DNA from: Conchocele bisecta
Taxonomy: Eukaryota > Mollusca > Bivalvia > Lucinida > Thyasiridae
DNA: 64,000 nt
NCBI GenBank assembly: GCA_029237695.1
Contig: CM055272.1
Span: 13,876,042-13,940,041 of the forward strand
Reading direction: 5' to 3'
The notes beneath the pieces were generated by a model. It was given only the letters and a program-made list of their open reading frames with translations. It ran no database searches and was not told where the DNA came from. The translations under genes and the position numbers were made by a program. Every line of letters starts with the position of its first letter. Within the stretch, counting starts at the first letter, position 1. This document shows positions 12,690-23,740 of this stretch, piece after piece.

Positions 12690-14053
12690 CATAAAAGAAA
12701 TATTCCCACATATCAGAATAGCATCGATACAGCTATCGCAATATTCTCACTCACCAAAATATCATCGATACAGCTATCTATTATTCCCACTTACCAGAAT
12801 AGCATTGATACAGCTATCACTGTATTCCCACTTACCAGAATAGCATCGATACAGCTATCGCAATATTCCCACTTACCAGAATATCATCGATACAGCTATC
12901 TATTATTCCCACTTACCAGAATAGCATTGATATAGCTATCGCTGTATTCCCACTTACACAGATAGCATTGATTACCCAAGCTTGAACCACTGTATTCCCA
13001 CTTACGCATTTGATACAGCTATCACTGTATTCCCACCTTACCAGAATTTAGCAATTGATTAACAGCCTTAAACACAGTATACCCACTTACCAGAAATAAA
13101 AGCATTGATAACAGCTATCGCAGTAATTTCCCTACTTACCAAGAATAGCATTGATACAGCTATCTATTATTCCCATTACCAGAATAGCTTGTTAGCTTTC
13201 CTGTATTCCACTTACCAGAATAGCATGTACAGCTATCCTATTCCCACTTACGCATGATACAGCTCCTTATTCCCACTTACGAATAGCATGATAGTATCAC
13301 TGCCCACTTCCGAATCTTATACAGCTATCCTGATTCCTATTACATGTTATACTACAGATTAGCATTGATACAGCTATCACTGTATTCCCATTACCAGAAT
13401 AGCATTGCATGATACAGCTTGATACGCAACTGTATTCCACTTACCAGTTATAATCATCTGATACAGCTTATAGCTGTATCCCTTACTTACCAGAAATAGC
13501 ATTGATATAGCTATCGCTGTATTTTATTTCCTACTTTAACCGACCAAGAATAGCATTGATACAAGCTATCACTGGTATTTCCCACTTACCAGAATAGCAT
13601 TGATTACAGCTATCACTGTATTCCCACTTACCAGAATAGCATTTGATTACAGCTATTTCGCTAGTATTCCTACTTACCCAAGGAATTAGAATTGATTACC
13701 AGCTATCACTGTAATTCCCAACTTTACCATGAAAAAAAATAGCAATTGATTACAGATATCGCTGTATTATTCCTACTTACGCATTGATACAGCTATCTAC
13801 TGTATTCCTACTTACCAGAATAAGGCATTGGATACAGCTATTCAACCTGTATTTTCCTACTTACCAGGGAATAGCTTTGATTACAGGCTATTTCACTGTA
13901 TTTCCTACTTACCAGAATTAGCATGATACAGGCTTTATTCACTGTATTCCTACTTACCAGAATAGCATTGATACAGCTATCGCTGTATTCCTACTTACCA
14001 GAATAGCATTGATACAGCTATCACTGTATTCCTACTTACCAGAATGCCGTCGA
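12690..14053. repeat. 41-bp minisatellite built on the E14 splice donor
   Basis: About 33 copies of a 41-bp unit (plus strand CCCACTTACCAGAATAGC then ATTGATACAGCTATCACTGT). On the minus strand each unit reads GATAGCTGTATC, then GCTATTCTG, then GTAAGTGGGAATACAG: the end of E14 plus its donor. The array abuts the exon. Copies 12950-13960 show many one-base gains and losses. Confidence 0.93.
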
Positions 14054-14198
14054 TACAGCTATCAAGCATACCGTCCTGCTCTGACTGGGAGACTACGGTG
14101 GAACATATGTCAAACCAGTCTTGGTCCGTCATTGCAGTGTAGCAAGTATTGTCGGCATCATCAAATGTAATTCCACTTAACGTCGGGAAGTCGATTAA
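14040..14198 (-). CDS. E14: helical segment ending at the minisatellite
   Basis: 159 bp, 53 codons, phase 0 on both sides. Acceptor GTGTTTCAG, donor ATTCTG|GTAAGT. It encodes LIDFPTLSGITFDDADNTC, then DWFDICSTVVS and LDSCIDGIL, a segment of the kind found between vWD and EGF in VWDE. The last ~24 coding bases and the donor are the founder sequence of the 41-bp minisatellite filling the next 1.35 kb of intron. Confidence 0.92.
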
Positions 14199-14465
14199 CT
14201 GAAACACACACCAGTCATAGATATTTTTTTGGGGAATATCAGTACATCGTCTTGTCATGATAAACATGTAACCTTTTTCTTTATGATCCATCAAGTAGAA
14301 CTTAAGTTTTTGTGTGGACAAGGATACAAAATGTGAAAATTAAAAATGGCCATTGTCTGAATGAATAGGCAATTTGATTGCCTGGGCTGTAGCACAGCTC
14401 AGGCTCAGCTTATAAAGCTGCTTGATTACAAACACAATATTCAAGTATTTTGAAACAAGAAATTG

Positions 14466-14728
14466 ACAGATGTGGCTGTGACTGGAGTAATTGGGCTTAT
14501 GGGTTTTGTAACCAAAGAATGGCAAACAGAGCAGATCCTGATCAGACTGTGCGGATGCACAGGCTCATCTGGATCTGCACTATTTGCCATTCCACCAAGG
14601 AAACACCGGTCATGCTTCTAACAAGCAATATAGATAGATCATTATCAGGCTAGGGAGTGTGCTATTTGATCAGGAGCTATACAGGCAACAAATCCCATAA
14701 GCCCCATTTCACCAGTATCAGCCACAAA
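14466..14728. mobile_element. Foldback MITE, TGTGGCTGTGACTGG termini
   Basis: Termini TGTGGCTGTGACTGGAGTAA and the reverse complement near TTTCACCAGTATCAGCCACA; interior has the GATCAGACTGTGCGGATGCA hairpin typical of this family. Relatives: 17525-17745, 18005-18215, 22577-23045 (interrupted), 28483-28620, 35837-36071, 36300-36460, 52141-52510. Confidence 0.72.
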
Positions 14729-14763
14729 GATGGCGAGATCAGTGCATGCAGTAGTGTACAGAC

Positions 14764-14903
14764 CTCCGGCACAGCGTTAGGATCAAACAGCATTCCATCA
14801 GTATTAGCGGCCTGTCGCTTTCGGCGGCCTTTCTTGCTCTGACTTTGACCTTTGGGCTGTATACTTTTATCGTCGGATATATCCTTCCATTTACCATGTT
14901 TAC
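14764..14903 (-). CDS. E13: basic linker with furin-type site
   Basis: 140 bp with acceptor GTTTTCTCAG. The donor GGAG|GTCTGT is weak, but it is the only one found that keeps frame with E14. It enters with two bases and ends on a codon boundary. It encodes KHGKWKDISDDKS, then SQSKKGRRKRQAANTDGM and FDPNAVPE. RRKR followed by Q fits the furin consensus R-x-K/R-R. A foldback MITE end lies about 35 bp past the donor. Confidence 0.75.
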
Positions 14904-15188
14904 CTGAGAAAACACAATGAGAAATCAGTACTCTCGTCACAAACCTGAATTTTCTGACTGTAACGCAGGGCGACTTACAGCCAGAATGTGCAAAGGTCAT
15001 TATACTGTCAAAACGGTAAGCTACTTAGTTATTTTATATTTAAGGCTAGGAATTGGCTCGCAGACCTTCAAACCACGGGCATATGAGCCCACAAAATGTG
15101 TCAAGCCAATGGACGTTGGCCCGTTTTCCTCTCCGAAGTTAGTATTAGTTACAATTAATTGCTTTAAATTAAGGAGGTTATGAGACGG

Positions 15189-15432
15189 TTAACCCTTTGA
15201 ACCCGAAATCCCGCTATATCGGTTTATGCAAAAAGTGCAGATCCAGATGAGCCGGCTCGTAACGAGCCGTCTTGTCAGGATCTGCAGTGCACTTTTTGAA
15301 AGTAATTTTTGAGAACAAAAACACTCCCTTTTCATAAATGGACAAATCTGAAAATCATTTTGTGACCATTGGATTGGTCGGAACATTAGTATATCACAGT
15401 CCATTCCAGTTCCTTAGGGTTGAAAGGGTTAA
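15189..15432. mobile_element. piggyBac-like MITE (TTAA), family 1
   Basis: TTAACCCTTTGAACCCGAA at one end and GGTTGAAAGGGTTAA at the other, with a central GGCTCGTAACGAGCC palindrome. Relatives: 26028-26198 (truncated), 37637-37863, 42036-42270, 42345-42590 and about 45745-45935. Confidence 0.72.
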
Positions 15433-15733
15433 TGTCAGACCGTGCCAAGGGCCGAGTATGAGTGCATATGATATATGGAGACTCAGCAGTAACAGTGCTA
15501 TCCTACATAATGATGCTATTTTAGGGTAGGTCAGGGCAAAGCAGATCAAGCAGAGAAAGGTTATGCAAGATATGATATGTTTTGGGGCCCAGCTATGGTA
15601 ATTTCACGGATTGTCGTTATATACGAAGTGCTATTATTCAAATTTTTCACTGCAGCAACATAGTGTTTATCTGTTGTTATTTGGTTAGATGACAATTTGT
15701 TACACTCATTCTGAAGAAGAGAGAAAAAGACCA

Positions 15734-16016
15734 GTAGCCGATTTCATCACACTTGCAAAGTATACTTATCTAGCAAAGTATACTTTGAGGGAGTAATCAT
15801 TTATTTTCCCCAAAATGCATTATTTCATATAGAACTAATCACTACATATATTTGATGATTAAAAGTATGCATACTTATTATACTGAATTTATTACATTAT
15901 CACAGCCAAAATGGCTATAATAAAAATTAATAAATTTATCCGTAAATTGAAAATTTCTCCCTCAAAGTATACTTTGTTACATAAGTATACTTTGCAATGT
16001 TGGTGAAATAGGCTAC
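15734..16016. mobile_element. Palindromic MITE, GTAGCC / CAAAGTATACTTTG family
   Basis: Termini GTAGCCGATTTCATCA and TGGTGAAATAGGCTAC; subterminal CAAAGTATAC motifs; centre ATTACATTATCACAGCCA. Part of a family of about ten copies in the window. Confidence 0.8.
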
Positions 16017-16227
16017 AGATAATACACGGCGGTATAGCATTTTCCCCTATGTACATGATGTAGTGAGTGAAGTATCAGGCTGAAAGTTGTTTAATTAGCC
16101 TTCTGTGTCAAATGTTCCAGCTTATACTTTTGTGGAATTGATAAAGGAAGGGTCACGCACCTTAACCGCCGGCCATGGTCCGAAATTTTAAAACTTGATT
16201 TCATACGATGCATATCACAGTAAATGT

Positions 16228-16456
16228 TTAACCCTTTCCCTGATAGAGACGACTTTTGACGCCTCTGCAGAAGATGTCTTTTGAAAACATTGTGGGAAAA
16301 GGAGAAATTGCTTGTAACAAGCAATTTCTCCTTTTCCCACAATGTTTTCTACTCTATCAGATAATTTAACCATCATTTGACCCAGCATTTGATTCTTTTA
16401 TTCAGATGTTTTCGATTTGGATGAGTCGAAATATCGCAAAACAGGGAAAGGGTTAA
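16228..16456. mobile_element. piggyBac-like MITE (TTAA) with long hairpin
   Basis: TTAACCCTTTCCCTGATAGA and ACAGGGAAAGGGTTAA ends. The centre is a near-perfect hairpin, GAAAACATTGTGGGAAAAGG mirrored around TTGCTTGTAACAAGCAA. Confidence 0.72.
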
Positions 16457-16537
16457 GCTAGGGTATAGGGTTAACTGTAAGGACTGCATTAGAAATATGT
16501 TAACCGCATTGTAATTTTCAATTTGCGGCGTATATCA

Positions 16538-16842
16538 GTAGCCTATTTCATCAACATTGCAAAGTATACTTTAGTAGCAAAGTATACTTTGAGGGAGAAA
16601 TTTTCAATTTTATGATAAATTTATTAATTTTTATTATACTGAATTTATTACATTATCACAGCCAATTTGGCTGTGATAATGTAATAAATTCAGTATAAAA
16701 ATTCTGCATACTTTTAATCATGAAATATATGCATTTGTTAGTTTTATATGAAATAATGCAGTTCAGGAAAAATAAATGATTACTCCCTCAAAGTATACTT
16801 TGCTAGTAAAGTATACTTTGCAATGTTGATGAAATGGGCTAC
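16538..16842. mobile_element. Palindromic MITE, GTAGCC / CAAAGTATACTTTG family
   Basis: A second full copy: GTAGCCTATTTCATCAACAT to GATGAAATGGGCTAC, with the same central palindrome. Confidence 0.8.
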
Positions 16843-17351
16843 AGAAACTGATAAGTCGGAAAATCTGTTTAATGGCGACGCAATTTGAAAATCAATCCGT
16901 ATTTTCGCATTGCTGTGAGTAAAATACTCCCACTTTTGATATCAATGCGTATTCTGCTAAAATAAGTGCATAAAATACGCCATTACGCATCACCTTATCT
17001 GGAGCACATTTGCACACATTAACACACATTTGTTTAGGGAATTCCGAAAACAAATTGTATCTAACATTGTTGTTGTGATAAACCATTTATATGCATTTCC
17101 TAGAATAAATTGTGTCCGAATAAAAAACGTGACACGTGAAATATCATTCTCTAACTACAAAAAAAGTGATTGTGAAAACGACGAAAGGCAATCGTTCGTT
17201 TGTCGAAAGTGTAATAAATCCTTCTGGTTTCTAAGCAGAACAGAAACACACATGCTACTGTATAATGATAGGGCAGAAAGGTGGTGGGGGGCAGGTGGTG
17301 GGGACCAGTGGTGGGGGCCGGTGGTGGGGGCCGGTGGGGGGGGAGACTTAC

Positions 17352-17497
17352 CTTTCTTATTCACCTCACATAATTCGATGGGCGATTCTTGACCACAGGA
17401 ACATTTGTCATTGGACTGTACACAGTAAACAAACTGAGGAGGCTCAAACGGGTCAGGGTAAACACCAACAACGAGATATTCACCGAGGCTTTTCGTT
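17352..17497 (-). CDS. E12: linker exon after the vWD domain
   Basis: 146 bp with acceptor GATTGCAG and donor GAAAG|GTAAGT. It enters with one base and leaves one, both matching. It encodes TKSLGEYLVVGVYPDPFEPP, then YCVQSNDKCSCGQES and ELCEVNKK. Four cysteines suggest a small disulfide-bonded segment. A run of G-rich GGTGGGGG repeats follows directly in the intron (17278-17341). Confidence 0.87.
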
Positions 17498-17848
17498 CTG
17501 CAATCAATAAAATATGCAAGCATGATACGTGACTGTGGAGAAATTGGGCTTATGGGCGTTGTGACCAGTGTAGATCCTGATCAAATAGCACACTCCTGTA
17601 GACTGATAACGATCTATAATGCTTGTTAGAAGCATGATGGGTGGTTCATTGATGGAATGGCGAACAGTGCAGATCCTGATCAGACTGTGCGGATGCACAG
17701 GCTGATCTGGATCTACACTGGTTGCAAAATCCATAAGCACCATTTCTCATGGAGAAACTGGACCTCTAATTGCAGTAATTGGAGTAATTGCATTTTGCTT
17801 AGCAAGATAACCGACGACGGTGAAGTAACACACTCCTGTACCATTTAT

Positions 17849-17975
17849 ATGTTGTTATTTGGTTAGATGACAATTCGTTACACTCATTCTGAAGAAGAGA
17901 GAAAAAGACCAGTAGCCGATTTCATCACACTTGCAAAGTATACTTATCTAGCAAAGTATACTTTGAGGGAGTACT
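17849..17975. repeat. Duplicated segment with truncated MITE
   Basis: About 125 bp (GGTTAGATGACAATTCGTTA through the GTAGCC MITE end to GAGGGAGTA) repeats 15671-15796 almost base for base, then diverges. Confidence 0.75.
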
Positions 17976-18738
17976 CCTGTACCACACTCCTGTACCATGA
18001 CACCAATATTTGTGGCCGTGACTGGAGAAACGGGGCTTATGGGTTTTGCGACCAGTGTAGATTCGCACAGTCCGATCAGGATCTACACTGTTTGCCATTC
18101 CATCAATGAAATACCTGTCGTGTTTCTAACAAGCAATATAATATCAGGCTGCAGGAGTGTGCTATTTGATCAGGAGCTACACAGGTCAGAAATCCCCATT
18201 TCTCCAGTCACATATATGCTTTACATTCACTTTTGGTATTACATGTAAATGCATAAAAGCATAAAAGATAAAATAACTGATGAATCAAAGTAACAGGCCG
18301 GGGCATTGAAACTATCAATTTACAATAATAACTCTAGTTGTCTGTTTCATGAAAGCTGCCGAAATTTTACGGCTATGTAAACAATGCAAAAACAATATTT
18401 TTCTCAATAATATTAAATTATATCAAAATTTAAGAATGAGCCTTTTTTTTATTTCATGAAATTTAGTCCAAGATTGACTTTATTGTGAAAACAACAATTT
18501 CCTCATGTTAAATTCCCATAGACATTTTCACAGAGTGAAGATGTCTATGGAGATCGATCTAACATGTGGAAAATTTTCTAATTTCACGATTTGGTGGACC
18601 AATTTTAAAAATTTAACTTTTGTTTTCTTAGTCAGATCATTTCCAAGCTATCTAGCCAGAGTCCATTTCCAAATTGTTTTCCTTTTTTGACTATATATAC
18701 CTCCTCCAGGTTCTCCTGGGAAACATAAATAAACATCC

Positions 18739-19011
18739 GTAGTCTAGTTCACCAAAATTGCAAAGTATATACTTATCTTGCTAAGTACACTTTGAGGGAG
18801 AATTTTTCAATTTAAGGATACATTTATTAATTTTTATTATACTGAATTTATTACATTATCACAGCCAAAATGGCTGTGATAATGTAATAAATTCAGTATA
18901 ATAAATCTGCATACTTTTAATGATCAAATATATGCAGTTGTTAGTTCTATATGAAATAATGCATTTCGTGAAAAATAAATGATTTCTCCCTCATAGTATA
19001 CTTGGCTGGAC
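18739..19011. mobile_element. GTAGCC-family MITE, diverged
   Basis: Shares the ATTATCACAGCCAAAATGGC centre and the CTTTGAGGGAGAA subterminal block; the right end is cut by the next repeat. Confidence 0.65.
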
Positions 19012-19013
19012 AA

Positions 19014-19196
19014 GTTTGTTTGTTGGGGTTTAACGGCCTATCAACAGCTAAGGTCATTTAAGGCCGGGTCAATGGGTTTAGAACTATATCCCATATATTA
19101 CCTGTAGTTTGTTGGGGTTTAACTGTCTATCAACAGCTAAGGTCATTTAAAGCCTGGTTAATGGGTTTAGTACTACATCCAATATATTACCTGTTC
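19014..19196. repeat. SINE-like repeat fragment, two tandem heads
   Basis: Two copies of TTTGTTGGGGTTTAACGGCC / CTATCAACAGCTAAGGTCAT. Relatives at 37138-37460, 38214-38310, 44494-44860 and 55805-56120. The 38-kb copy carries GGGTTCGATCC, a pol III B-box-like sequence. Confidence 0.5.
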
Positions 19197-19227
19197 AAGT
19201 ACATGTACAAATGGGGGAGCCAGATTT

Positions 19228-19532
19228 ATCCCGTCAACACAGTGATTATGTGCCGTGAAATACGGTGCCGTGAAACATTTTTGATATCCTGTCAATACGA
19301 CCTAATCACTGCGTATGAATATGTGCGGTGGCTGGGTTTATATTTTTGACTTTTACAGCCGTTTGTAGGTGTTAACGGGATAAATAGAATAGTAGGTTAG
19401 TGTCGTGAATGGGAAAAAATATCTGGCGCGGCACGGAAACGGGATGTGCTCGGCAGAGCCTCGCCCATCCTGTTTCCTGAGCCTTACCAGATATTTTTTC
19501 CCATTCTCTGCACTATCCTACTATTCTCTATA
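19228..19532. mobile_element. Foldback element, CCCGTCAACACAGTG family
   Basis: Contains CCGTGAAATACGGTGCCGTG and a long inverted pair around GGCACGGAAACGGG (AATGGGAAAAAATATCTGG mirrored by CCAGATATTTTTTCCCATT). Copies at 33560-33906 and 35329-35625. Confidence 0.68.
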
Positions 19533-19619
19533 AGTATGCTTAGCAATGTTGGTGAAATCGGCTACGGGTGTCCCACAATGAAGAGTGCCCCAATAGTTAT
19601 GGTTTGCCTTATTGTTCTA

Positions 19620-19906
19620 TTGCAAAGTATACTTTTCTAGTAAAGTATACTTTGAGGGACAAATTTTCAATTTAAGAATAAATTTATTAATTTTTATTAT
19701 ACTGAATTTATTACATTATAACAGAAATTTTTGGCTGTGATAATGTAATAAATTCAGTATAATAATTCTGCATACTTTTAATCATCAAATATATGCAGTT
19801 GTTAGTTCTATATGAAATAATTCATTTCAGGAAAAATAAATGATTACTCCCTCAAAGTATACTTGGCTAGAAAAGTATATTTTGCAATGTTGGTGAAATC
19901 GGCTAC
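19620..19906. mobile_element. GTAGCC-family MITE
   Basis: TTGCAAAGTATACTTTTCTA to GGTGAAATCGGCTAC; a separate terminal fragment of the same family is at 19535-19565. Confidence 0.72.
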
Positions 19907-20045
19907 TGGTTTTATCACCAATTCAATGTATTTGGATACAATTTGTTTTGGTTTTCCAATACAAATGGTGTCCGAATATCTACTGTCTGTTCCAGGTTTT
20001 GCTGCAGACAAACTTTTGGCCATCAAACACATTAAATCAAACTAG

Positions 20046-20657
20046 ATTGGTCAGTAAGCGAGGCTTACGGAATACCCCCGCGTGGGCCCAGGTACCCCTA
20101 AAATATGTAAAAATTTACAAGTGTGTGGGCTTGTGACATTGACTCTGGGCTTAGCGGGAGCGGCATGAACGTGAGTTTGTCACAGGGTGGTAGAGGTCCA
20201 TTGGAGCAATGCGTGTGTGAAATGTGAAGCAGATCCGAGCAAGGAAATAGAAGTTATAACATATTTCTCCGATGTTAAGTTTTGTAAAGAGACTAAGTAT
20301 GTGACCTTGACCTTGGGATCAGCGGAGGTTGGAGGGTCGTAGATTTGTCACAGCATGATGGTACAACCTTAGAGGAATGCACAAGTGAAATATTAAGAAT
20401 TTTAAATGAAGGAAACAGAAGTATTTGACCTTGACCTTGGGATCAGTGGGGGTTAGATGGTCGTGGATTTGGCACAGCATGGTAATAGAGCCTTACAGGA
20501 ATGCATGTGTAAAATATTAAGCATTTTAGATGCAGGAAATAGAAGTTATAACAATATTTCGCTGATGTTAAGTTTACGGATGCACGGACGCACAGACACA
20601 CGGACAACCTGACTCCAGTATACCTCCCACAACTCGTTGCGGGGGGTATAAAAAAGA
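20046..20657. mobile_element. Tandem-bearing element with GCGGGGGGTATAAAAA end
   Basis: Starts near GAGGCTTACGGAATACCCCC, holds three ~130-bp degenerate units (GACCTTGACCTTGGGATCAG) and ends ACTCGTTGCGGGGGGTATAA. Similar in style to 52580-53712. Confidence 0.55.
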
Positions 20658-20671
20658 TTTAACTGTAAGTA

Positions 20672-21934
20672 CAGTGAAATCGCGATGGCTCGAAATGCCA
20701 CGGGCCTGCATATTATTTTCGTGTGATCGCATCTTTCGAGCCATCGCATGTTGAAATTTTGGTATATTTGTCGACTACTGTACCCGTCGGATTTAGGACG
20801 AAGCATAATAGAGTATCCTTGTTTTAGATGATTAAAAGTTATAATGTATTTACAAAACTATCTTTATTTTAATTATTATCAAAGGAGAAAAGCTCCAGTA
20901 TTTACTACAAATAGTGGCGCACATAATTAATGTCACAGGTGGTTGTGACGTCACTCGAAACTGGTGTATGGGCCCAGCTCAAACGATGTTGTTATACCGC
21001 ACCCATAAAAAATCGGTAATCAGTCATGAATCTTAAAATGTTGCAATGCAACAAAAGGTGCTTTACTTAGTTTGTGATCAGTGTAAACGCTGATCAACTT
21101 GCAGACTCCTGCAACTTGATATCCATGGGTTTACTATTTCACTATATTATGCATCATGAATAGCTATCGAGGACGAACATTTCAAGTTCTTAACTGAATG
21201 TGCAGGCCGATTTAATGTTGCAATGATCGGAAATTCAGTAGAGCAAATCCTTTTTGACACAACCAGTCATCTTTGTCTAACTAGGAAGTGGGGTATTATT
21301 AATTGGTGTTTTTCGTTGTAACTCCCGAGTAGCTAGCCACTCGAATAACACGAGGACCACTAGAACAAGCAGAGTTCCAAAGAATGTTGACCTTTGAACC
21401 TTACTCGAGTAACTTTAATCGATTCCATGCCGGGTGGTGGGTTACTAGGGCTCCAACTCGACTTGGACCCGAGCAATGACTCTGGTTGTTCCTGTGACAC
21501 TGGGGTTATTCGAGTAATATAACCCATGAGTTGCCACAAAAAACGACCAATGACTTACGACAGACTCTATTAAATGTGCCGAGTGGCCGATCGTTGATCG
21601 CAATCAACAACGTTAACAATCAAATTGCACCACTTTAGGTAATTAACTGCACTTCAAAAGAAACCACATGTCATAGACAGGTAGAGCGCAGCTCGGCCTT
21701 TGATCGTAATAAGTCGGACGTGGAGGTGTGAAAATTAGCCAAAAACAAACTTCGACATGACTTTCGAGTCATCGTATAGCAAAATAGCAAGAAATTAATC
21801 CGCACGACTTGCATTTTGAGCCATCGCATGTAAAATACATTAAACATATAGGGAAAATTATCGGGACCGCGATGCTATTTCGAGCGAGCCCGACATTACA
21901 AGCCATCGCATTTTGAGCAATCGCGATTTCACTG
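20672..21934. mobile_element. pogo/Tigger-like non-autonomous DNA transposon
   Basis: Termini CAGTGAAATCGCGATGGCTC and, reversed, CAGTGAAATCGCGATTGCTC, with TA outside each. The 1.26-kb interior has no transposase frame. Confidence 0.78.
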
Positions 21935-21939
21935 TACTT

Positions 21940-22412
21940 TTTCATCAATAACCAAAAAATCACCCTCACTAAAAAAAATTATGATGAATATTATTGATGA
22001 AATTCTGTTAAATATAGATTTTGTTATGAAAAAATTATTTTCCTTTGGGAATTTAACATATGGGGCGGGGTGGAGGGTAAAAATAGATTTTTTTAAAAAT
22101 AATTTGGGAATTTGTTGACCGATTTTCAAAATCTAACTTTTGTTTTCTTAGTTACATCATTTCCAAGCTATCTAGCCAGGTTTTAATTTCCAAAATTTTC
22201 CGTTTTTCGACTCCTCTTCGTCTTCCAACTTTTTTCTACCCCACGTTAAAAATCTTATTTTTCTCAATAAAATCATGAAATAAAAAAAATAGGGGAGGGC
22301 GACTTTTTTGTTACTGATGAAAAAGTACCGACATTTGAATATTGTTTACATTTAATATATTTAATAGCCAAAAGTTTGTCGGCAGAAAAACGTGGAACAG
22401 ACAGTTGGGTCA
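21940..22412. mobile_element. ~0.5-kb foldback element, GTCTGTTCCACG family
   Basis: Arms share AAAAAGTCACCCTCCC and TTGATGAAATTCCATCAAAT-type blocks; ends in CAAAAGTTTGTCGGCAG. Copies at 25362-25907, 28617-29143 and 34716-35150. Confidence 0.62.
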
Positions 22413-22576
22413 TCACAGTGCAAGTGGTTGTATTGTGATTATAGCTGTCCATGTTTACTGGAAAAATATGTTTGGCCATAAAAATATTTTATCGACTATA
22501 AAATTATTGTTTTTTTTTCATCTGTTAGAGTAGATCACATGATGTTGGCTACAAGCAGTTATTGATGACATAATAT

Positions 22577-23046
22577 GTGTATGTGACTGGAGAAATGGGG
22601 CTTATGGTTTTGCGGTCAGTGTAGATCCAGATCAGCCTGTGCATCCGCACAGTCTGATCAGGATCTGCACTGTTCGCCATTCCATTAATGAAACACCCGC
22701 CAAGCAATATAGATTGTTATCAGGCTACAAGGGTCCGTTTCACTAAACTTCGTACGACTAAAATCTTCGTAAGTGCAAATTTAGGATCGTCTGGAAATTT
22801 CAATTGATGGATTTACATTTCTTGAGCATATGCAGCCTATGCTCAATAAATGTAAATCCAATCATTGTTTACAAGAAAACATTGTTAATGTGAAATTCAC
22901 AGACTATTATAATTTGGCATTTACGAACATTTTAGTCGTAAGAAGTTTAGTGAAACGGCCCCCCAGAGTGTGTTATTTGATCAGAAGCTACACTGGTCAC
23001 AAATGCCATAAACACCATTTCTCCAGTCATAGCCCCATGCATGACG
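22577..23046. mobile_element. TGTGGCTG-family MITE split by a nested GGGGCC MITE
   Basis: The left part (22577-22733) and right part (about 22966-23046) belong to one element. Between them (22735-22965) is a GGGGCC(C)GTTTCACTAAA element of the 3830-4062 type. Confidence 0.65.
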
Positions 23047-23060
23047 AGAAAGCAGGGGCC

Positions 23061-23364
23061 GGGCCTATTTCATCAACATAGCAAAGTATACTTTCCTAGT
23101 AAAGTATACTTTGAGGGAGAAATTTTCAATTTTAGAATAAATTTATTAATTTTTATTATACTGAATTTATTACATTATCACAGTCAATTTTGGCTGTGAT
23201 AATGTAATAAATTCAGTATAATAATTCTGCATAGTTTTAATCATCAAATATATGCAATCATTAGTTCTGCATGAAATAATGCATTTCGGAAAAATCAATG
23301 ATTGCTCCCTCAAAGTATACTTTGCTAGGAAAGTATACTTTGCAATTTTGATGAAATCGGCTAC
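23061..23364. mobile_element. GTAGCC-family MITE
   Basis: CCTATTTCATCAACATAGC to GATGAAATCGGCTAC, with the central TATCACAGTCAATTTTGGC hairpin. Confidence 0.76.
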
Positions 23365-23740
23365 AGGGCAGCATCTGTCATATGTTACAAGGGGGGCAAA
23401 ACAAAATGTTGAAGAACGGATATTTTTATGGTTGTTGTATCCTTCTTGTGGCCCCATGTAAAGTCTATGAAAATCTAATAAAAATTTTGCCATACTTATA
23501 AACCATTATTCGCACAAATAAATCATATATATGTGTTTAATAAGTCTTTATGCAGATGCTGTAGTGAGGAAGTCACACCATATTACGCTGTAGTTAGAAC
23601 TTTTTTGTGTTTTACACACCTGTGTAGGGACGTAAATATATATGTGATACATCAAGATTGGTCTATTATTTGCATATTACAGGTGTGTGTGCATTTTTAT
23701 TGGTAGCAATATCTGCCTAATGACTTAATGATCACATGTA

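Noticed and set aside
17265..17392. Plus-strand glycine/tryptophan-rich frames over the GGTGGGGG run
   Set aside because: They translate a G-rich simple repeat next to the E12 donor; the coding strand here is minus.
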